From Vreelandella arcis (lineage in GTDB: Bacteria; Pseudomonadota; Gammaproteobacteria; Pseudomonadales; Halomonadaceae), in assembly GCF_900103865.1 (NCBI RefSeq), contig NZ_FNII01000002.1, positions 1 through 64,000 of the forward strand: DNA of 64,000 nt, read 5' to 3'. The notes under the pieces were generated by a model that worked only from the letters and a program-made list of their open reading frames with translations, was not told where the DNA came from and searched no databases. Positions 25,282 through 32,724 of the stretch are shown piece after piece; the first letter of the stretch is position 1, and the number at the start of each line of letters is the position of its first letter. Position numbers and translations under genes: made by a program.

Positions 25282-27159
25282 TCAGCTCGACAGCCCTTCG
25301 TGACCAGGCACGAAACCGCCCAGCAGGCGGTCGATTTCCTTGGCAGGCATCGGACGGTAGAAGAAGAACCCCTGGATAAGGTCGCAATGCATTTCGCGAA
25401 GCAATGACAACTGTTCTGCGTTCTCGACGCCCTCGGCCACCACCTCCAATCCCAACCGATGACCGATGAAGATGGCACCCTCCATGATGGCCCTATCCTT
25501 CGGCTGTATGGGAGCGTCGTGGATGAAGGAGCGATCGATCTTCAGGGCGGTGACTGGAAAGTGCTTGAGATAGCTCAGGGAGGAATAACCGGTCCCGAAG
25601 TCGTCGATAGCAATGCGAATACCGCGATGATAGAGGCGCCACAGATCCTCGAGGACGGTCTCGTCGGCTTCGATCAGGACATTTTCGGTCAATTCGATGC
25701 CGATATCCCGCGGACCTAAGCCGTGACGTTGCAGCGTGTCCTCGAAGCTCTTGAGGGCATCGGGACGCACCAGTTGACGACCCGAGACATTGATGTCGAT
25801 GCGGTGCTGATGAAATCCCTTGGCACGCCATTCCACCTGCTGGCGGCAAGCCTCTTCGATGACCCAGTCGCCCAGACGATGGATCACACCGGAACGCTCG
25901 GCCAGCGGGATAAACTCGGCAGGCGAGATCGGCGGGCCCTCGGCAGGCTCCCAGCGTATCAAGGCCTCGAGATTCTCTATTCGCCCACTGGCCGCCGAGA
26001 CCTGGGGCTGGTAGTGGAGGGAGAATTCACCGTTATCCAGGGCTTCCTCGAGTCGCGCCGAGAGATAGTGTTGGCGAACCAGCTCATCATGGAGCTTCTG
26101 TTGGAAGAAACGTACAACACCCTGACCATCCAGTTTGGCACGATTCTTGGCAACATCGGCATTACGGATCAATTCGCGTGACGATTCACCATTCTCGGGA
26201 AAGAGCGCCACACCCAGGCAGGCCGTGACCTGACACTCCCGACCATCCAGGACGAAAGGTTCCCGAAAGACATTCTGGACATGACGAACGACCCGTCTGA
26301 CATCGGGGGCCAAGTGGACGCCGGGGAAGGCCAGCACGAATTCATCGCTAGAGACACGGGACACCAGGTCAGTGACTCGCTGGCACTCTCTCAGTCGCCG
26401 AGTCAGCTCAATGAGCAGGCGATCGCCCTGATCATAGCCAAGGGCATCATTGATCTCGACGAAGTGATCGATGTCCAGGTAGATGGTTGCCAGGCCATTG
26501 CCCTGGCGTCGACAGGAATCCAACAGACTGTCCAGGTCGACCTCAAAGGTCTGGCGATTAGGGAGATGGGTGAGCCTGTCGAAATGGGTGGCGAATTCCA
26601 GGTCACGGTGGGCGCGCTTTTGGTCGGAAAGATCGACATCTACGCAGAACATCAAGGGTGAGTCGGTATGCTCATTGAGCATCAGATGCTGCGAAAAGAC
26701 CGATACCAGCTCACCGGTTTTGTGCTTGAGCTCGAGTTCCTCGGCGGGTATCTCGACCCCTTCTTTGATCCAGGCACCATGCGCCTGGATCACCTCGTCA
26801 CGCATGAAGGCAGGAATGATCAGATCTTCCAGTAACTGTCCCTGGGCTTCCTCAGCGGTATAGCCATAGAGACGAGTGCTACCCTCATTCCAGTAAATCA
26901 CCCGCCGATCGCGATCATAACCCTGAACCGCCACCTTCGGCAGACTCTCCAGCAGGGCGCGGAATCGCTGCTCACTCTCCAGATATTGTCGGCGTACTAA
27001 CTCGACTTCTTCCCTGCCGGCATCATGCGAATCGATGCCATCAGTTGAAGGTGTCTTTGACATCTTCAACACGAGCGCACCGGAAAACTCCCTGCGGTTC
27101 TCCTTCAGGCGTTCCGGATCTCTGTGATGGCGGGAATCGCTGGCAGTCATGGGATCCAC
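25282..27159 (-). CDS. PAS-GGDEF-EAL protein, probable c-di-GMP phosphodiesterase
   Basis: A 625-residue cytoplasmic protein: PAS domain at about residues 60-180 ('VIYWNEGSTRLYGYTAEEA'), GGDEF at about 195-350, EAL at about 365-615. The GGDEF signature is degenerate (Ser-Ser-Asp-Glu-Phe), so cyclase activity is unlikely although GTP could still bind and regulate. The EAL domain keeps its catalytic set: 'LEALIRW', 'ELTENVLIE', 'IDDFGTGYSSLSYL', 'LKIDRSF' and 'AEGVEN'. The net activity is expected to lower c-di-GMP. Starts are ambiguous: GTG 27157-27159, ATG 27148-27150, or a later ATG near 27063. It is divergent from the dioxygenase gene, with phased palindromic boxes between them (27221-27251). 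Confidence 0.88.
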   Translation of the reverse strand: MDPMTASDSRHHRDPERLKENRREFSGALVLKMSKTPSTDGIDSHDAGREEVELVRRQYLESEQRFRALLESLPKVAVQGYDRDRRVIYWNEGSTRLYGYTAEEAQGQLLEDLIIPAFMRDEVIQAHGAWIKEGVEIPAEELELKHKTGELVSVFSQHLMLNEHTDSPLMFCVDVDLSDQKRAHRDLEFATHFDRLTHLPNRQTFEVDLDSLLDSCRRQGNGLATIYLDIDHFVEINDALGYDQGDRLLIELTRRLRECQRVTDLVSRVSSDEFVLAFPGVHLAPDVRRVVRHVQNVFREPFVLDGRECQVTACLGVALFPENGESSRELIRNADVAKNRAKLDGQGVVRFFQQKLHDELVRQHYLSARLEEALDNGEFSLHYQPQVSAASGRIENLEALIRWEPAEGPPISPAEFIPLAERSGVIHRLGDWVIEEACRQQVEWRAKGFHQHRIDINVSGRQLVRPDALKSFEDTLQRHGLGPRDIGIELTENVLIEADETVLEDLWRLYHRGIRIAIDDFGTGYSSLSYLKHFPVTALKIDRSFIHDAPIQPKDRAIMEGAIFIGHRLGLEVVAEGVENAEQLSLLREMHCDLIQGFFFYRPMPAKEIDRLLGGFVPGHEGLSS

Positions 27160-27220
27160 TTAAAAAAACACTGTCAAGAGCCATCAAAATGGTAACAAAA
27201 TGGGCACTTTGTTGTGATTA

Positions 27221-27251
27221 TCCTACACCTATTTGTAGGAGATAACCTACA
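27221..27251. promoter_or_regulatory. three CCTACA boxes in alternating orientation, 12 bp apart
   Basis: CCTACA at 27222-27227, its complement TGTAGG at 27234-27239, and CCTACA again at 27246-27251. Adjacent boxes form two overlapping dyads with 6-base centres, TCCTACA-N6-TGTAGGA and TGTAGG-N6-CCTACA. The spacing of a little over one helix turn and the location between the divergent EAL and dioxygenase genes suggest cooperative dimer binding. No regulator gene is adjacent. Confidence 0.55.
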
Positions 27252-27414
27252 CATACGTCATCAACGGTCTGATCCTGTTTTCAAAAAAATCACTCTTTTT
27301 TTAGTACATTTCTTTGACATATCGTTGCAAATCTTTTCATTTTCCTCCTGTTGACCGTTGTGTTTACACCGGCAACACCGGGCAATTCCGCCCAGTTAAC
27401 AGGAGAATACCAAC

Positions 27415-28209
27415 ATGAAACTCGATACTCTGAAACACGGTTTCGACCCCACCTCCATGCCTGCCGATTCACTCGCCGATTATTGGAATCCGGGAGTGAC
27501 CGAGGCGCTGAGGCATCAGGATTGGGCGAAAACCGATATTCGGGAGCGAATCGATCTGAGCGCCTGGCAGGGGTTTACCGCTGACCTGCCGCGCGATCCC
27601 TACGTTAACCAGCGATGGAAGCGGATGTCATGGCTCGCCCTGAATGATCAGGGAGATGTCGAGGATATGGGCCAGTGCCCCATGGCCCAGGGGGGTGCCT
27701 TCAACGACGCGGATAGCATGGCCGACCGCCTGCGTTACTATGATCCGCTGACAAGTGAATTCATGGCACGCCCGGATGTGAAGGCCTTCGTTCGCGCCTG
27801 GGCAAGGCTGTGGAATATCGGTGCGCGTGAACCCATCCTGATGCAGATCACCGGGGTTCGCGGGGAAGGCAGCATCGACCCCCTTCAGGGGCAGGGGATT
27901 CATGCCGATGGCTGCAAGGCCCTAAGCATTCTGGTCGTCAATCGGGAAAACGTGGCGGGTGCCGAAAACCACCTCTACGCAGACAAGGCTGGCACGCAAC
28001 CCTTGGTCGATATCACCCTGGATCCCGGTGATATCCTTCATCTGAATGATGATCGGATATTCCACAGTGTCGACGGGATCGAACAGCTCGACAGCGAGGC
28101 ACCCTTCGAGCGGTTCATCATTATCATCAATAGCCGCTTCGTGGACGACTTTCAGAACCGGATGTTGCGTCGCCACTTCCCTGAAGCGGTACTCAATGAG
28201 AGCCACTGA
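27415..28209 (+). CDS. 2-oxoglutarate/Fe(II)-dependent dioxygenase, amino-acid hydroxylase-like
   Basis: A 264-residue soluble protein of the PF10014 type (2OG-Fe_Oxy_2), whose characterised members hydroxylate free L-amino acids such as isoleucine or leucine. The iron-binding facial triad is His163-x-Asp165 ('GIHADG') and His217 ('RIFHSVDG'), with Arg233 ('FERFIIII') placed to bind 2-oxoglutarate. The first 60 residues form an N-terminal extension seen in this family. The ATG at 27415 follows AGGAGA at 8 bases, and a strong hairpin follows the stop, so it is a single-gene unit divergent from an EAL gene. The substrate is not known; a free amino acid or osmolyte is a guess. Confidence 0.82.
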   Translation: MKLDTLKHGFDPTSMPADSLADYWNPGVTEALRHQDWAKTDIRERIDLSAWQGFTADLPRDPYVNQRWKRMSWLALNDQGDVEDMGQCPMAQGGAFNDADSMADRLRYYDPLTSEFMARPDVKAFVRAWARLWNIGAREPILMQITGVRGEGSIDPLQGQGIHADGCKALSILVVNRENVAGAENHLYADKAGTQPLVDITLDPGDILHLNDDRIFHSVDGIEQLDSEAPFERFIIIINSRFVDDFQNRMLRRHFPEAVLNESH

Positions 28210-28242
28210 CACTCTCGGTAAACTGAGAACCTAGCAACACCC

Positions 28243-28266
28243 ACGCCCCCGGAACTCCGGGGGCGT
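28243..28266 (+). terminator. strong GC hairpin after the dioxygenase
   Basis: ACGCCCCCGG (28243-28252), loop AACT, CCGGGGGCGT (28257-28266), followed by CTTGGTTGT. The 10-bp perfect stem lies 33 bases past the stop codon. Confidence 0.75.
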
Positions 28267-28267
28267 C

Positions 28268-28489
28268 TTGGTTGTGGGGCAGGCATGGCGCGCAGCGCCT
28301 GATGCAGCGTATCTGCGAGTCCTCAAGCGTGGCAGAGGGCGCCACATCCGACGAGTGCTCGAAGAACTGGTTCAGATCCTGCGTGGCTGGGCCAGCTACT
28401 TCAGCCTCGTGGATGTGAAACATCCCTTGGAAGCACTGGACGGCTGGTCTGGCCAACGCAGCGCTCCGCATTATATCAGGATCGCCTAA
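28268..28489 (+). pseudogene. group II intron maturase (reverse transcriptase) C-terminal remnant
   Basis: The frame carries 'RGRHIRRVLEELVQILRGWASYF' cut here for clarity to its key parts: the maturase X-domain motif L...LRGW..YF, then 'DVKHPLEALDGW', after which intact proteins continue RRRLR..IWR.WK. Here the frame shifts after 'DGW' and only about 60 residues are recognisable. No intron RNA domains V/VI could be identified downstream. It is an intron-encoded protein scar just behind the dioxygenase terminator. Confidence 0.7.
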
Positions 28490-28654
28490 AAGACCGCTCT
28501 TGGCTGCAAGTTGCCAACGGCTAATAAATTAAATCCCTGTATATAATTTCTCTTTAAACGTTCAGAAATGCGCTGGTGCTTTAGGGTTGTCGCTGCCAGC
28601 TTTCTTTTTTTCAGCAGTCGCCGGGAGCGCTACTCTCTGAACGCCCCACCAACC

Positions 28655-28738
28655 CTTGCTGTCGAATCCCAAGTCCACGCTCCAACTGTAGGGAGCCATT
28701 TCCCTATGCCTCCATCACTGCTGCTCCTGCTAGCCGAC
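28655..28738 (+). repeat. direct repeat, copy A (5' region of the intact DUF2784 gene)
   Basis: This stretch is nearly the same as 30677-30760. A block of 30 bases (28689-28718 and 30712-30741) is identical and spans the putative ribosome-binding site and the first codons of DUF2784. The two copies flank the SixA-CHAD gene in the same orientation. Confidence 0.75.
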
Positions 28739-29110
28739 GCCCTCCTAATTATCCACGTGCTGTTTGTGGCCTTTGTGGTTCTTGGCCTTTTCGCCGTGTA
28801 CGCAGGCTATTTTCTTGAATGGCACTGGGTGCGCAATAGAGTGTTCCGCATCGTGCATCTATGCGCCATCGGCTATGTGGTGGGGCAATCCTGGTTGGGG
28901 GCGGTCTGCCCGTTAACGACCTGGGAAATGGCATTAAGGGCTGAGGCGGGCGCCGCTACCTATGCGGGGTCGTTTATTCAGCATTGGCTGCAGAGCTTGC
29001 TCTATTACAACGCCCCTGACTGGGTCTTCATGGTGGTGTACAGCGTGTTTGGCGGCTTGGTGCTGGCGAGCTGGTTTGTGGTGCGGCCTCGTCAGCGTCA
29101 GCGCTTTTGA
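28706..29110 (+). CDS. DUF2784 inner-membrane protein
   Basis: A 134-residue membrane protein of unknown function with three or four hydrophobic helices: 'LLLLLADALLIIHVLFVAFVV' in outline, 'GLFAVYAGYFLEW', 'IGYVVGQSWLGAVCPLTTWE' in part, and 'VVYSVFGGLVLASWFVV'. The 'CPLTTWE' motif and a short loop 'IQHWLQSLLYY' are typical of DUF2784. I take ATG 28706 as the start, with TAGGGAG about 11 bases upstream. The same leader is conserved in the broken copy at 30729, which supports the choice. It lies 66 bases before the SixA-CHAD gene. Two decayed copies exist in the window. Confidence 0.82.
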   Translation: MPPSLLLLLADALLIIHVLFVAFVVLGLFAVYAGYFLEWHWVRNRVFRIVHLCAIGYVVGQSWLGAVCPLTTWEMALRAEAGAATYAGSFIQHWLQSLLYYNAPDWVFMVVYSVFGGLVLASWFVVRPRQRQRF

Positions 29111-29176
29111 TAATAAACCTCTGATTATGCGTGTGTACTAAACTTTGCCTAGCATAGCGTGATTAGGAGTTAACCC

Positions 29177-30547
29177 ATGCGGCATCTTTACCTAATGCGC
29201 CACGCTAAGGCCAAACAGCCCCGTGGCGATATGACCGATCACCAACGACCGCTACGCAAGCGGGGCAAACGTCAGGCAGCGGCAATGGCGCCTGTGCTGC
29301 GGCGCTGGCAAGCGTTGGAAGGGAAGACTTACGTCAGTACGGCGGCGCGCACGCGGGAGACATTCGACGAGATCGCGGCGCAACTGCCTGACCGTACTTT
29401 GGCGAATCCGGTTCACTTCGATGAAGCCCTTTACACGTTCGATGTTGAAGCGCTATTGGCATGGCTGACAGCGTTGCCTGACGGGGCCGAGAGGGTGCTG
29501 GTTATCGGCCATAATCCGGCCCTGATTGAGTTCGCTTGCTGGCTCAATGACGAAGTGCCGCCTTCGCTGCCCACCGCTAGCGTGCTGCACTTCACTCTGC
29601 CAGATACGCCCTGGTCATCCATGAACCAGGGCTGTGCCGAGTTAGTGGGGCACCTGAGCCCGGAAGAGGCCAGCTATGCGCTTTTCAAGCGCCGGGCACC
29701 CAAGCCACCCGCCCATAAAGACGACACGGCTAGCCGTATCCATGCCATGCTCGAGCACCAGTATCGGATGATCAGGGCGTTAGAACCGGGTGTGATCGCG
29801 GGCGTAGATCCTGAGTTTCTGCATCAGTATCGGGTTAACCTGCGTCGCAGTCGGGCTGTCGGCGAATCCTTGCGTTCTGTTGTTAAGGTGCCTGGCCTGA
29901 AGAAGCAACTTAAGTGGCTCAAACATTGTGCCAGAGCCACCAGCGATCTTCGCGACCTTGACGTCTTTGTGGAGGATCTGAGCAATACCTCACCGCCACT
30001 TTCCCCTGGCACTCGCGAGGGCTTAAAACAATGGCTGCAGGGTTGCCAGCGGGAGCACCATCAAGCCCTATGCCAACAACTAAGCACGTCGGAGTATGTC
30101 GAGCAACTCCAGGGTTGGCAGCGCTTTATCGTTTCCGATGAGGTGGTAAAGGCGCTCTCCAAGTTCACGCCAAAGCGCAGCAAGGCAGTACTGGACGAGC
30201 GTATCGCCCGCCATGACGAGGATTTGGCAGCACTTGCGTTAGACGCCCCTGATACCACCTTGCATGAACTTCGCAAGGGCTTGAAGCGCATCCGCTACCT
30301 GGCCGACCTGATGCCAGAGACCCCCAAACCGTTTGTATCTGAATTGAAGCACCGCCAGCGTCTGCTCGGTGACTTTCAAGATTTGTGCACTCGCCAAGTT
30401 TGGCTGGATGCCTTCTGTGCTAGTGCCGATAACGACACACGGCAGAAGCAGGAGTGCAGTCAATGGCGCGCTGCTCTGGAAAAACCAAAACGCAACCTGC
30501 GCAAAGACGTGTTAGCGTTAGCGCCATTGGCCGAGGTTCAGACGTAG
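29177..30547 (+). CDS. SixA-type histidine phosphatase fused to a CHAD domain
   Basis: A 456-residue fusion. Residues 1-160 form a SixA-like phosphohistidine phosphatase of the histidine-phosphatase superfamily: 'LMRHAKAKQP' (catalytic RHA), 'STAARTRET' (second Arg) and 'VIGHNPAL' (second His). Residues about 185-445 form a CHAD domain, a Lys/Arg/His-rich helical domain that binds polyphosphate ('HQYRVNLRRSRAVGESL', 'ATSDLRDLDVF', 'LHELRKGLKRIRYL'). CHAD usually pairs with CYTH (triphosphatase) domains; with SixA it suggests a phosphatase sensing or acting near polyphosphate. The ATG at 29177 follows TAGGAGT at 7 bases. The gene is bracketed by DUF2784 copies. Confidence 0.87.
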   Translation: MRHLYLMRHAKAKQPRGDMTDHQRPLRKRGKRQAAAMAPVLRRWQALEGKTYVSTAARTRETFDEIAAQLPDRTLANPVHFDEALYTFDVEALLAWLTALPDGAERVLVIGHNPALIEFACWLNDEVPPSLPTASVLHFTLPDTPWSSMNQGCAELVGHLSPEEASYALFKRRAPKPPAHKDDTASRIHAMLEHQYRMIRALEPGVIAGVDPEFLHQYRVNLRRSRAVGESLRSVVKVPGLKKQLKWLKHCARATSDLRDLDVFVEDLSNTSPPLSPGTREGLKQWLQGCQREHHQALCQQLSTSEYVEQLQGWQRFIVSDEVVKALSKFTPKRSKAVLDERIARHDEDLAALALDAPDTTLHELRKGLKRIRYLADLMPETPKPFVSELKHRQRLLGDFQDLCTRQVWLDAFCASADNDTRQKQECSQWRAALEKPKRNLRKDVLALAPLAEVQT

Positions 30548-30676
30548 CCTTGCCGTTCCACCTGGCAGGAACACACCGCCGGCGGTTGTGACGTTCTGAC
30601 ACTGCGAGCTGAAGTGATCTGCACCACCAATAGTGGACACTGAGTTAAGCACTGATTGCCTGCTCATAATCTATGG

Positions 30677-30760
30677 CTTGCTGTCTAAGCCCCAAGTCCC
30701 CGCTCCGGCAGTAGGGAGCCATTTCCCTATGCCTCCATCACAGATGCTCCTGTTAGCCGT
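30677..30760 (+). repeat. direct repeat, copy B (5' region of the decayed DUF2784 copy)
   Basis: It is the counterpart of 28655-28738, including the identical 30-base block at 30712-30741. It places the leader and first 10 codons of DUF2784 downstream of SixA-CHAD. Confidence 0.75.
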
Positions 30761-30830
30761 TTATACTCTGTTCGGCGGCTTGGTGTTGGCCAGCTGGTTC
30801 GTGGTACGGCCTAACAAGCGCGCTCGCTAA
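30729..30830 (+). pseudogene. DUF2784 copy with a large internal deletion
   Basis: The 33-codon frame begins 'MPPSQMLLLA' like the intact gene at 28706 and jumps directly to 'VYTLFGGLVLASWFVVRP', the last helix, losing about 90 residues in frame. Start context and both ends are well preserved, so a one-helix peptide could still be made, but function is unlikely. Confidence 0.8.
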
Positions 30831-30944
30831 TACGCCCTCCAATGCCTTGTCACTTCTCCGAGCTCAGCTCGCCGGTCGCGCTCTGCCGTGGCTGGCTTCC
30901 TCCAGCGCCTAGACAGCAATCTTGTCGCCTTATGAGATGTGATA

Positions 30945-30973
30945 TATGGTTTATCTACGTTTCGTATACCATA
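30945..30973. promoter_or_regulatory. inverted repeat directly upstream of the ParD-like gene
   Basis: TATGGTTTA (30945-30953) and TATACCATA (30965-30973) are complementary at 8 of 9 positions with an 11-base spacer. The right arm touches the AGGTGA ribosome-binding site of the gene at 30982. This position is typical for an autoregulated antitoxin operator. Confidence 0.55.
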
Positions 30974-30981
30974 GGTGATTT

Positions 30982-31188
30982 ATGGGCATCGTTAAGATAG
31001 ATGATGAGCTACACGAAGAAATTCGCAAAGCTAGCTCGGTGATGGTGCGCTCTATCAATGCGCAGGCTGAATATTGGATAAAAATAGGCATGCTCGCTGA
31101 GGCCAATCCGAGCATGACCTTCTCTGAGATTATGCGTGAGCAAATGAAGCAAGCCGAGGTCGATCTAGGGAAGGTGATCGGTGGCTGA
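30982..31188 (+). CDS. ParD-like antitoxin-type DNA-binding protein
   Basis: A 68-residue protein resembling the ParD-like family (PF11903): 'GIVKIDDELHEEIRKAS' (ribbon strand and first helix), 'SINAQAEYWIKIGMLAEANP' (second helix region) and a C-terminal amphipathic tail. Ribbon-helix-helix antitoxins bind an operator near their own promoter and neutralise a toxin partner. Here the next gene, overlapping by 8 bases, encodes not a ParE toxin but a methionine aminopeptidase. The ATG at 30982 has AGGTGA 4-5 bases upstream. The inverted repeat at 30945-30973 is its probable operator. The role is inferred from family and context only. Confidence 0.75.
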   Translation: MGIVKIDDELHEEIRKASSVMVRSINAQAEYWIKIGMLAEANPSMTFSEIMREQMKQAEVDLGKVIGG

Positions 31189-31963
31189 GGTAACGCTGAA
31201 AAGTGAAGAGGAGCTGCGCGTACTGCGTGAGGCCGGACGGCTACTCGCATTGGTGTATAGCCATCTTGATAAGCTAATTGTGCCGGGTATATCCACCATG
31301 GATATCAATAATTGGGCCGAGCGCTATATCGTTGATGATTTGCAGGCTCGCCCCGCCAGCAAGGGGCAATACGATTATCCATATGTGCTGAATGCGTCAG
31401 TTAACCATGTGGTTTGTCATGGTATTCCATCGGAAAAGCAAAAGCTCAAGTCAGGCGATATCGTTAATGTCGATATTACCCTTGAGAAGGGCGGATTTAT
31501 CGCCGATTCAAGCAAAATGTACCTTCTTGGCGATGTAAAACCCTATGCCAAGCGGCTGGTCGATAAAACCTACGAGGCCATGTGGCAAGGGATACAAGCG
31601 GTTAAGCCCGGCGCAACATTAGGTGATGTCGGCCACGCGATTCAGCTACATGCCGAAAAGAACGGCTACTCTGTTGTTCGTGAGTATTGCGGCCATGGGA
31701 TTGGTCGAGACATGCACGAAGAGCCGCAGGTGCTGCACTATGGCAAGAAGGGCGCAGGGCTGGTATTGAAAGAAGGCATGGTGTTTACCATCGAGCCCAT
31801 GATTAATCAGGGAAAGGCCAAGACTAAAACGAAGAAAGATGGATGGACGGTGGTGACCAGCGATAAGCAACTGTCCGCCCAGTGGGAGCACACCGTGGCG
31901 GTCACTTCCAGCGGTTTCGATGTGCTGACGCTTCGGGATGAAGAGCGTATCGCCGGCAGTTAA
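31181..31963 (+). CDS. type I methionine aminopeptidase paralog
   Basis: This 260-residue pita-bread metalloenzyme would remove N-terminal Met from proteins. All five metal ligands are present: Asp98 ('VNVDIT'), Asp109 ('IADSSKM'), His172 ('CGHGIGRDMHEEP'), Glu205 ('FTIEPM') and Glu236 ('QWEHT'); His179 is the substrate-contacting His. The housekeeping map gene normally sits next to rpsB, so this is probably a second copy. The start GTG at 31181 lies inside the end of the ParD-like gene (8-base overlap) with GGGAAGG upstream, so translation is coupled. The next gene, an O-methyltransferase, follows by 42 bases. It could be a toxin-like or stress-specific MetAP under ParD-like control. Confidence 0.88.
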   Translation: MAEVTLKSEEELRVLREAGRLLALVYSHLDKLIVPGISTMDINNWAERYIVDDLQARPASKGQYDYPYVLNASVNHVVCHGIPSEKQKLKSGDIVNVDITLEKGGFIADSSKMYLLGDVKPYAKRLVDKTYEAMWQGIQAVKPGATLGDVGHAIQLHAEKNGYSVVREYCGHGIGRDMHEEPQVLHYGKKGAGLVLKEGMVFTIEPMINQGKAKTKTKKDGWTVVTSDKQLSAQWEHTVAVTSSGFDVLTLRDEERIAGS

Positions 31964-32005
31964 CCACGATGCTTTGAAAACCGATTTGGATACCTGGGGA
32001 TTAAC

Positions 32006-32596
32006 GTGAGCGAATCATTACAGGCGTTGCTAAGTGAGTTAGAGCAATTTGGTCAGGAAAACGATGCCGCCATTACTGACCGCCCGCGCCGTATGCTGAA
32101 TATCACCCGGGACACCGGGGAATTTCTGTCGGTGCTTATTAAGGCGACCAATGCGCGGCGTGTGCTTGAGATTGGCACCTCAAACGGCTATTCGACGCTG
32201 TGGCTTGCTCAGGCGGAAAGCAAGATTGGCGGGCATGTTACTACGATTGAGCAATCTGAGTTCAAGCTTGAACTAGCCGCCAACAATTTTGAACGCTCAG
32301 GTCTCGCTGAATGTATCACCCAGCTTCAAGGGGAGGCGGGTGCTCACCTGGACGGTATGCCGGATGCCAGTTTTGACCTTATCTTTCTTGATTCGAAACG
32401 CTCTGAATACGAGCAGTGGTGGCCGCGTATCCAGCGCGTTTTGAGCATGGGTGGGCTTGTCGTCGTCGATAACGCCATTTCCCACGCCGACGAAATGGCG
32501 CCTTTTATGGCGCTGGTGTCGGCAGACCCTGGTTTCAGCACCTGCACCGTACCCGTTGGAAACGGCGAGTTCTTAGCCACTCGATCTTCCCGCTAG
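32006..32596 (+). CDS. SAM-dependent O-methyltransferase (family 3 type)
   Basis: A 196-residue Rossmann-fold methyltransferase with 'RRVLEIGTSNGYSTLWLA' (SAM-binding motif I near residue 53), 'VTTIEQSEFKLELA' (motif with acidic residue for the ribose), 'FDLIFLDSKRSEYEQWW' and 'GGLVVVDNAI'. It resembles catechol/caffeoyl-CoA O-methyltransferase-like enzymes; the Asp of 'LDS' and 'VVDN' would be the metal ligands. The start is GTG at 32006 with a weak GGGGATT site. It lies 42 bases behind the MetAP gene on the same strand and probably shares its transcript. The substrate is unknown. Confidence 0.82.
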   Translation: MSESLQALLSELEQFGQENDAAITDRPRRMLNITRDTGEFLSVLIKATNARRVLEIGTSNGYSTLWLAQAESKIGGHVTTIEQSEFKLELAANNFERSGLAECITQLQGEAGAHLDGMPDASFDLIFLDSKRSEYEQWWPRIQRVLSMGGLVVVDNAISHADEMAPFMALVSADPGFSTCTVPVGNGEFLATRSSR

Positions 32597-32724
32597 CAGC
32601 ACGCCAGGCATTTCCCGACTAGAGTGAACATGAGGTGTCACCCTGGGCTTCAGGGAAATGCTTACGCACGAAGTTCCCTGACCCTCGCTAAGCCTTTCAA
32701 GCGCCACACGCAAAGGGATCTACG

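Noticed and set aside
30578..30589. ACCGCCGGCGGT palindrome after SixA-CHAD
   Set aside because: A perfect palindrome without loop or T-tract; common by chance in GC-rich DNA.
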